This document shows positions 1-5,500 of a stretch of 9,780 nucleotides of DNA, piece after piece. A model generated the notes under the pieces. The model saw only the letters and a program-made list of their open reading frames with translations, was not told where the DNA came from and made no database searches. Position 1 is the stretch's first letter, and every line of letters starts with the position of its first letter. Made by a program: the position numbers and the translations under genes. The DNA comes from Treponema sp. (GTDB lineage Bacteria; Spirochaetota; Spirochaetia; Treponematales; Treponemataceae), in NCBI GenBank assembly GCA_022510885.1, contig JAFLSP010000061.1, positions 1-9,780 on the forward strand. Reading direction: 5' to 3'.

Positions 1-16
1 AACGGATACTCGGAAA

Positions 17-1174
17 ATGAACAAAAAGTTTACTTTAAATCTGCCGCTGAAAGTTATCCTCACGGAGACGGGAACGTCCCATTTTTTCAACGCGAACAAG
101 AAGCTCCTGCGCTTCAAGCTGGCGGACGGCACCGAGGAGTACGGCATCTCGCTCGACCAGTTTTCCCCGCAGTCAATCCAGAACATGATTCTGGTGGACT
201 ATATCTCCAAAATCGAAATTTCCCTGTCCGACTTTGTGTCCGTGCGGCAGGAGGTGATGGACCTGTCGAAGGTCATCGCCTATTCCGTGCTGTACAAGCA
301 GTTTGACCGGCAGGTGTTTGCCGAGATTGTCAAGTGCGACTGCGTGAAGAAGCACAACCGCGCCAATCCGTCGCAGGTCATCGATGAGCATTCGCAAATC
401 GCCGACCGTCATCTGCGCCTGTACCTGGCGCAGATGGACACGGCGATTCAGTCGTCGCGCAAGAGCATCCTTGACTCCATCTGGAAGTCCATCATGGAGA
501 ACCGGGAATTCTCGTCCGAGGAGAAGAACATCTACCTGCTGATGACGGAGAAATTCCTGAACCGGCTCAGCCTGCTGAACTGGTATATCATCACCAAATT
601 CTGCCGGGCGGAAGGCTTCCAGGAGATGACGTCGGCAATCCGTCGTCTGCTCGCGGAATACATGGACAAGTCGAAAATTGCCGAATATATCGCCATTTTG
701 GTCATGGAGCTTGCGCTGAGCAGCGAGAGCACGAATATGCGCAAGGAAGCGCGGAATATGTATCCCGACGTGACTGACGTTGACGCGCTTATCCTTGACC
801 CCGAGGTGCGGACAAAGGTCATGGCGGAAATGACGCGCAAGCACAAGCAGGTATACCTTTCGTGGAAGCTCGGCGGCGGCGTGACGGCAATCGGCAAGCA
901 GGGGCGGCTTCAGGTGATGCTCTACAACCAGGACGACGAATTTCAGGAGATGAAGGCGACGATTGAGTCGAAGTCCGCGTCCGACCTGAACCGAAAAAGT
1001 CTGATTGACTTCTACCGGGAGCTTCCTGAAGACGCGCAGGGCACGGATTTGGGCATGTACTATTTCTCCTACCTTGACGATGCCTGCAAGAAAGTGAACG
1101 TCAAATTTGAATCCATCGTCAATCAGTTCTCTGCCAGCGACTTGATGGTCATCACGCTCAATTTCAATTTTTAG
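17..1174 (+). CDS. Conserved hypothetical cytosolic protein, possible degenerate GHKL-ATPase-like C-terminal half
   Basis: This 385-aa protein has no signal peptide and no membrane segment, so it is probably cytosolic. I do not recognise a named family. Residues 1-75 look like a small beta-rich domain, and residues 75-215 are mostly helical, with a CDC pair at 107-109. The C-terminal part (about 215-385) recalls the order of elements in GHKL ATPases: a helix with ELALSSESTN (231-240) where an N-box (E-x3-N) would lie, a strand ending LYN (302-304), a glycine-containing GTDLGM (342-347) followed by a helix, and a final hydrophobic strand to the C-terminus. Key GHKL residues are not intact, so this is inference. 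The ATG has only a weak GGA upstream (12-14), but the reading frame is well supported by composition. It is followed after 4 nt by the lipoprotein gene, so the two are probably cotranscribed. Function is unknown; a regulatory or scaffold role is conceivable. Confidence 0.85.
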   Translation: MNKKFTLNLPLKVILTETGTSHFFNANKKLLRFKLADGTEEYGISLDQFSPQSIQNMILVDYISKIEISLSDFVSVRQEVMDLSKVIAYSVLYKQFDRQVFAEIVKCDCVKKHNRANPSQVIDEHSQIADRHLRLYLAQMDTAIQSSRKSILDSIWKSIMENREFSSEEKNIYLLMTEKFLNRLSLLNWYIITKFCRAEGFQEMTSAIRRLLAEYMDKSKIAEYIAILVMELALSSESTNMRKEARNMYPDVTDVDALILDPEVRTKVMAEMTRKHKQVYLSWKLGGGVTAIGKQGRLQVMLYNQDDEFQEMKATIESKSASDLNRKSLIDFYRELPEDAQGTDLGMYYFSYLDDACKKVNVKFESIVNQFSASDLMVITLNFNF

Positions 1175-1178
1175 GACA

Positions 1179-1859
1179 ATGCGCGGCGTTCGGGCTTTTT
1201 TGCGGCGGTGCGCCGTCTTTGTATGCGGCATATTCTGCTTTATCGCTGTTTCCTGCGCGGATTCTGAGCCGCGCGTCGTGTCTGCCAAAGGGTCGGTGGT
1301 TTTTGACTACGCTTCGGAGGATTCGTTTCCTGTCGCGCGGCTTGCCGTGTTCGTGCAGACGGAAAGCGAGGTACGGCGCGTGTCATCCGTGCAGGTGGAC
1401 AGCCGCGAGTCGGGCTACCGTTGGCACATCAGCGCACCCAGGATGTTCAAGAGCGGCGACAGGCAGTGGGTGTGCTATACCAATCTGCTTCCCCCGGAAC
1501 ACGACCGTGTTCCCCAGGGCGCGTATGACGTGCGCTACATCGACGCGGCGGGCGAGGAGGCGGAGGCGGGTTTTACGATTGCCTACGCGGAGCGGTTGCT
1601 CCGCACCAAAGCGGACGGCGTGAGCGCGGAACTTCCTGCCGCAGCGGAGGAGTCGGTCGCGCTGTACGACGCAGACGACGTGCTCATCTATTTTGGCAGG
1701 CGCAAGGACAGCTGGAACGAGCGCTCGGGCATTCTGCGCGATTATGGCACGGCGGCATATCTGCGCCGCTGTATTTCCGCTGACGGGGAGCGCGTGGTCT
1801 GCTTGTTGCCCGCTGAACCGCTGCTCGCGCGAACCAAGAAGGTGAGGGGCGATGAGTGA
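1179..1859 (+). CDS. Putative lipoprotein or exported protein, unknown function
   Basis: This is a 226-aa protein with a basic N-terminus (arginines within residues 2-10), a hydrophobic core (about 11-25) and a possible spirochaete-type lipobox AVS-C, which would place the lipidated cysteine at residue 26. Four cysteines (11, 16, 20, 26) lie in the signal region. The mature part (27-226) is beta-strand-rich and contains no catalytic motif I recognise. It has alternating strands around 35-75, 78-100 and 110-137, then a second segment about 155-210. The start overlaps the ribosome-binding region formed by the previous stop (TAGGA, 1172-1176). The gene overlaps trmB by 8 nt, which argues for co-translation with it. 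An alternative is a signal-peptidase-I-cleaved periplasmic protein, because the -3 position is Ala rather than the usual Leu. Confidence 0.78.
   Translation: MRGVRAFLRRCAVFVCGIFCFIAVSCADSEPRVVSAKGSVVFDYASEDSFPVARLAVFVQTESEVRRVSSVQVDSRESGYRWHISAPRMFKSGDRQWVCYTNLLPPEHDRVPQGAYDVRYIDAAGEEAEAGFTIAYAERLLRTKADGVSAELPAAAEESVALYDADDVLIYFGRRKDSWNERSGILRDYGTAAYLRRCISADGERVVCLLPAEPLLARTKKVRGDE
1839..1847 (+). promoter_or_regulatory. Ribosome binding site of trmB
   Basis: The purine-rich AAGGTGAGG lies 4 nt before the trmB ATG at 1852 and inside the end of the lipoprotein gene. It supports this start over any in-frame alternative downstream. Confidence 0.6.
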
Positions 1860-2559
1860 GCATCTGATTGACGGCGGGCAGGAACAGCCGCCCTTGCGCC
1901 GTGAAATCCGCACCTTCGTACTGCGTTCGGGGCATTTTACCAACGCGGAGCGCAAGCATTACGAGGAACTGCGCGGCGATTTCTGCATTCCTTATGAGCA
2001 AAACTTGCTTGATTTTCGCACGGTCTTTGGCAATGACCATCCGACCGTGATTGAAATCGGCTTTGGCATGGGAAAGGCGACGGCAATCATCGCGCAGCAA
2101 AATCCAAGCATCAACTATATCGGCATTGAGGTGCACAAGCCCGGGGTGGGGAAGTTGCTCGGCGAGATTCGCGCGCGTGGCCTTGCGAACCTGCGCATCA
2201 TCGAGCATGATGCGATGGAGGTGCTTGCCGACCAGATTGCGGACGAGTCGGTCGCCGCGTTCCATGTCTTTTTTCCCGACCCGTGGCAGAAGAAGCGCCA
2301 CTGCAAGCGCCGCCTCATCCAGCGTCCGCGCACCGACTTGCTCGCAAAGAAACTGGTCAGCGGCGGCTATCTCTATTTTGTGACGGACTGGCTTCCCTAT
2401 GCCGAATTCGGCCTTGCGGAGCTTAGGGCAACGGTCGGGTTGAAAAACCGCTACGAGGGATTCGCGCCGCGGCAGGACTGGCGGCCGGAGACGCGCTTTG
2501 AGCAGAAGGGCGTGGACGCGAACCGCGTGATAAGTGAAGTGCTGTTCGAGAAACGATGA
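1852..2559 (+). CDS. trmB: tRNA (guanine-N7-)-methyltransferase TrmB
   Basis: This 235-aa protein is a class I SAM-dependent methyltransferase that makes m7G46 in the variable loop of tRNA, in the cytosol. The SAM-binding motif I is VIEIGFGMG (66-74), followed by the acidic GIEVH (91-95) at the end of strand 2 and EHDAME (118-123). The family hallmark FPDPW (141-145) is followed by the basic KKRHCKRRL (147-155). VTDW (177-180) and the C-terminal TRFE (214-217) are also TrmB signatures that contact the target guanine. Length is typical (about 210-240 aa). The start ATG overlaps the lipoprotein gene by 8 nt and has a good Shine-Dalgarno sequence. Its stop TGA overlaps the ligA start in ATGA, so ligA translation is probably coupled to it. 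Identification is firm. Confidence 0.97.
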   Translation: MSEHLIDGGQEQPPLRREIRTFVLRSGHFTNAERKHYEELRGDFCIPYEQNLLDFRTVFGNDHPTVIEIGFGMGKATAIIAQQNPSINYIGIEVHKPGVGKLLGEIRARGLANLRIIEHDAMEVLADQIADESVAAFHVFFPDPWQKKRHCKRRLIQRPRTDLLAKKLVSGGYLYFVTDWLPYAEFGLAELRATVGLKNRYEGFAPRQDWRPETRFEQKGVDANRVISEVLFEKR

Positions 2560-4496
2560 TGGCAGATTTATTTGACATAGACAAGGAGGCTGCTGTCAGC
2601 GAACTGGCAGGGCGCATCAAGGCGTATCAGGATGCCTACTACAACGGCGAGGGCGTGATTTCGGATGCGGAATTCGACGCGCTGTGGGACGAACTGAAGG
2701 CGCGCGACCCGCAGCATCCGCTCCTGCAGCGCGTGGGCGCGGACAGCGGCACGTTCCCCAAGCGCGCGCACGTCATGCCGATGGGAAGCCAGGAAAAGGC
2801 GGCGAACCCCGAGCAGTTTTTGGCATGGGCGAAAAATCATCAGTATGATGAGTATCTGGTCGAATACAAGCTGGACGGCGCGTCGCTTGAGCTGCAATAT
2901 GCGCACGGCGCGCTTGTCTGTGCGGTGACGCGCGGTGACGGCACGGTAGGCGACGATGTGACGGCGAACGCGCGGAAAATGCGGGGTGTGCAGGCGGCGT
3001 TGTTCGACGAAAACGGAAAAAACGTCGATTTTACGGGCGGCATCCGGGGCGAAGTGATTATGACCCACGCCGTCCACCGGCAGCACTACGCGGACAAGGC
3101 GAACTGCCGCAACGCCGCGAACGGCCTGATGAAGCGCAAGGACGGCGTTGGCTGTGAGCATCTGGTGCTGATGACCTACGACGCTTTGGCGACGGAGGGC
3201 GAAAGTCCCTTTGCCGATGAGGAAGAGAAAATCCGGTGGCTCGCGCGTATGGGCTTTGCGACGAGCGAACTGAAAATCTGCCCGACCGCGCAGGACGTGA
3301 TTGACTACCGCGCCGAAGTGATGGAGACGCGCGGGCAACTGGATTACGACATCGACGGCCTGGTCATCAAGGAGCGCGCGATAAACCGCGAGGACGCGCT
3401 GCGCGCGCGCCCCGACCGGCAGATTGCCTTCAAATTCAGTTTGGAGGAAGCGGTCTCCACGCTGCGCGCGGTGGAATGGAGCGAGAGCGGCGCGACCTAC
3501 ACGCCGGTCGCCATTTTTGACGAGGTGCAGCTGAACGGCACGACCGTACAGCGCGCGAGCCTCGCCAATCCCGACACGATTCGCAAGCTCGGCGTGAGAA
3601 TCGGCAGCCGCGTGGTGGTCGTCAAGCGCGGTGAAATTATCCCTAAGATTGAAAGCGTTCTGCCCGAAGAAGCGGGGCAAGTGACGGAGGAAATTCCTGT
3701 TCCTGCAACCTGCGCCGTCTGCGGCACTGCGCTCGTCGATGACGGTACACGCTTGTTCTGCCCGAACGCATCCTGCGACAAGCGCGTTTTGCATCAGCTG
3801 CTGAAATGGGTGTCCGTCATTGACATTCGCGACTTGGGCGAGACGTTGGTAACCGCACTGTTCAAAAACGGGCGCGTGCGCGCCATCTCCGACTTATATA
3901 CGCTCACGGCGGACGAGCTGAAGCCGTATTTTCTGAACGAGGAGAACGCGGATAAAAAGGATTCGCTCGGCGCGCAGAAAGTCTGCGACTCGATTCAGGC
4001 GCGGCGTAACGTGCCGCTTGCCGCATTTGTCGCGGGCTTTGACATCGAGGGCATTGGCGAGACGATGGTGCAGAAGCTGGTGGATGCTGGCTTGAACACG
4101 CTCGAACTTCTGCTGACCGCTCCCGTGGAGCAAATCGCCGCCGTCTACGGTTTTGCCGACATCACCGCGCGCATATTGGTGGCGGGCTTGCAGGAGCATG
4201 CCGCCGAAATGCGCGCGCTCGCCAGTGGCAGCATCCACGTGCAGGAGGGAGGAGCGACGGGCGCGCTCGCGGGCAAGACATTCTGCTTTACGGGCGAACT
4301 GCGCACGATGAAACGCGCCGACGCAGAGGCGATGGTGCGGAAAGCGGGCGGCACTTGCAAATCGTCTGTCACCAAGGATTTGAGCTACCTTGTGACCAAC
4401 GACACGACGAGCGGCTCAGGCAAGAACAAGAAGGCGGCTGCGCTCGGCATTCCGATTATTGACGAGGAAGCGTTCTTGCGCCTTGCGAATGCCTAG
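2556..4496 (+). CDS. ligA: NAD+-dependent DNA ligase LigA, treponemal-type divergent form
   Basis: This 646-aa enzyme seals nicks in replication and repair using NAD+. Domain order is complete. Domain Ia (about 10-65) has YY (28-29) and ISDAEFD (35-41), which hold the NMN half of NAD+. The adenylation domain has the catalytic lysine K105 in YKLDG, then TRGDG (125-129), RGE (164-166), DYDIDGLVIK (263-272) and AFKF (291-294). The OB fold (about 310-380) contains VKRGEIIPKI (356-365). The C4 zinc finger uses C386, C389, C402 and C407. Helix-hairpin-helix repeats follow (about 425-560), then a BRCT domain (about 569-646). Several normally strict motifs are altered: the usual SLxNAF stretch reads GSQEKA (78-83) and the usual ExKIDG reads EYKLDG. 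Length is slightly short of the common 670. A tandem ATG-ATG lies at the start; the first overlaps the trmB stop (ATGA, 2556-2559). Only a weak purine stretch precedes it, so translation is probably coupled to trmB. Confidence 0.97.
   Translation: MMADLFDIDKEAAVSELAGRIKAYQDAYYNGEGVISDAEFDALWDELKARDPQHPLLQRVGADSGTFPKRAHVMPMGSQEKAANPEQFLAWAKNHQYDEYLVEYKLDGASLELQYAHGALVCAVTRGDGTVGDDVTANARKMRGVQAALFDENGKNVDFTGGIRGEVIMTHAVHRQHYADKANCRNAANGLMKRKDGVGCEHLVLMTYDALATEGESPFADEEEKIRWLARMGFATSELKICPTAQDVIDYRAEVMETRGQLDYDIDGLVIKERAINREDALRARPDRQIAFKFSLEEAVSTLRAVEWSESGATYTPVAIFDEVQLNGTTVQRASLANPDTIRKLGVRIGSRVVVVKRGEIIPKIESVLPEEAGQVTEEIPVPATCAVCGTALVDDGTRLFCPNASCDKRVLHQLLKWVSVIDIRDLGETLVTALFKNGRVRAISDLYTLTADELKPYFLNEENADKKDSLGAQKVCDSIQARRNVPLAAFVAGFDIEGIGETMVQKLVDAGLNTLELLLTAPVEQIAAVYGFADITARILVAGLQEHAAEMRALASGSIHVQEGGATGALAGKTFCFTGELRTMKRADAEAMVRKAGGTCKSSVTKDLSYLVTNDTTSGSGKNKKAAALGIPIIDEEAFLRLANA
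4493..4496. other. Shared CTAG palindrome: overlapping stop codons of converging genes
   Basis: The + strand TAG of ligA is at 4494-4496. On the - strand, the stop of the M23 peptidase gene is also TAG, at 4495-4493. The self-complementary tetranucleotide CTAG therefore ends both genes, and the two coding regions overlap by 4 nt. There is no intergenic space for a stem-loop terminator serving either transcript. Confidence 0.93.
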
Positions 4497-5500
4497 CGGT
4501 ATTTTTTGCTTTCCTGCGTGTCGGCAAAGGTGAAGTCACCCACAAAAAAGTCGGGGCTGACGGCTTCGGCATTCAGGCGGATTTCCCAGTGCAGGTGCGG
4601 CCCGGTTGCCAGTCCCGTCGCGCCTGAAAGTCCGATAAGTTCCCCCTGTTCGACCATCTGCCCGGCTGTTACTTTGAGTTCGTCCATGTGATAGTAGAGG
4701 CTGTACAAGCCCGGAAGGTGCTCGATGCAGATGCTCCATCCCGTAGACGTGCGGCTTTCCGCCAGCATCACCTTGCCCGCCGCGCACGCGCGCACCTCGC
4801 TCCCCGTGGGAACGCCGTAGTCGATGCCGTAGTGCAGGCTGGTGGACGAACCGCCGCCCGTGTAGGTGAAGACGCGCCGGTCGGCAAAGAAGGACGTGCG
4901 GCGCGTGGCGGGGTTCGGTGGCACGAACGCGCCGTCGCAGAAGACGGAATCCGCCGTCCGCGCGTACAGGATTTCGTTCAGGCGGTTGATTTGCGTCATG
5001 CGCGTGGCGCTCGTGTCCGTCTTGATGCCCGTGTTCCGCGTGTCGAGCGGAATTGTTTCCGAGACGAATTCTTTTGCCGTCACCGTGACGGGAACGGTGA
5101 ATTCATACTTCGGCTTGCCGAATGCGGAGAACGTCACCGTGAGCTGGTAGTCGCCCGGCTTGCAGTACGAGGAGAGCGGGATGCCGGCAAGCAGCACGTC
5201 GTTCTTGGCGGGCGCGCCGTCCGCGCTTTTGTTGATGAGGTACATCGCCGTCGTGCCGAGCGGTTTCTGCGCGCTGTCCGCGGGGAACAGGCGCATGGTC
5301 GCGGTGGACGTGCCGGTCAGCAGGCGTGTTTCTTTGACGCGCGGCTTGAGAATCACGCGCGCGAACACGGCGTCACCGGGCTGTACGGTCTTGTTGTACT
5401 GTACGCTCAGGGCGTAGTCCTTGGTCTGCCAGCGTCCTACTTCGGCACAGAGCGCGAGGCAGGCGCAGCATACGGCGAGTAGTGCAGAAAATCGCTTCAT
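4493..5500 (-). CDS. Secreted M23-family (LytM-like) metallopeptidase with N-terminal beta domain
   Basis: This 335-aa exported protein has a signal peptide at residues 1-19 (Lys-Arg, then a hydrophobic core, with likely cleavage after LCA). Residues about 22-145 form a beta-rich, Ig-like region of repeated strands that may bind envelope polymer or a partner. The M23 catalytic domain occupies about 215-320 and keeps the full zinc site: H223 and D227 in HYGID, H271 in YYHMD, and H302 and H304 in GPHLHWE. M23 enzymes cut peptide crosslinks in peptidoglycan and act in growth, division or daughter-cell separation. With every ligand present it should be active rather than an EnvC/NlpD-like activator, although activity is inferred. 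Substrate specificity cannot be read from the sequence. Its ATG directly abuts the recJ stop, with a strong AGGGGA (5511-5506) inside recJ, so it is almost certainly cotranscribed with recJ. Confidence 0.92.
   Translation of the reverse strand: MKRFSALLAVCCACLALCAEVGRWQTKDYALSVQYNKTVQPGDAVFARVILKPRVKETRLLTGTSTATMRLFPADSAQKPLGTTAMYLINKSADGAPAKNDVLLAGIPLSSYCKPGDYQLTVTFSAFGKPKYEFTVPVTVTAKEFVSETIPLDTRNTGIKTDTSATRMTQINRLNEILYARTADSVFCDGAFVPPNPATRRTSFFADRRVFTYTGGGSSTSLHYGIDYGVPTGSEVRACAAGKVMLAESRTSTGWSICIEHLPGLYSLYYHMDELKVTAGQMVEQGELIGLSGATGLATGPHLHWEIRLNAEAVSPDFFVGDFTFADTQESKKYR

Noticed and set aside
173..1288. Long minus-strand open frame (371 codons) opposite the first gene
   Set aside because: Its translation is rich in His, Arg, Val and Leu with no motif, as expected for the antisense of a GC-rich gene. 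The opposing frame has convincing composition and operon context.
2568..3794. 408-codon minus-strand open frame opposite ligA
   Set aside because: It is the antisense of conserved LigA domains, with His/Arg/Val-rich translation and no motif.
4502..4507. Run of six T just after the ligA stop as a possible intrinsic terminator
   Set aside because: I could not find a convincing GC stem immediately before it, and the bases are coding lysine codons of the M23 gene on the other strand.
4688..5482. 264-codon plus-strand open frame opposite the M23 gene
   Set aside because: It gives an Arg/Ala/Val-rich translation without domains, while the opposite strand encodes a signal peptide and full M23 zinc ligands.
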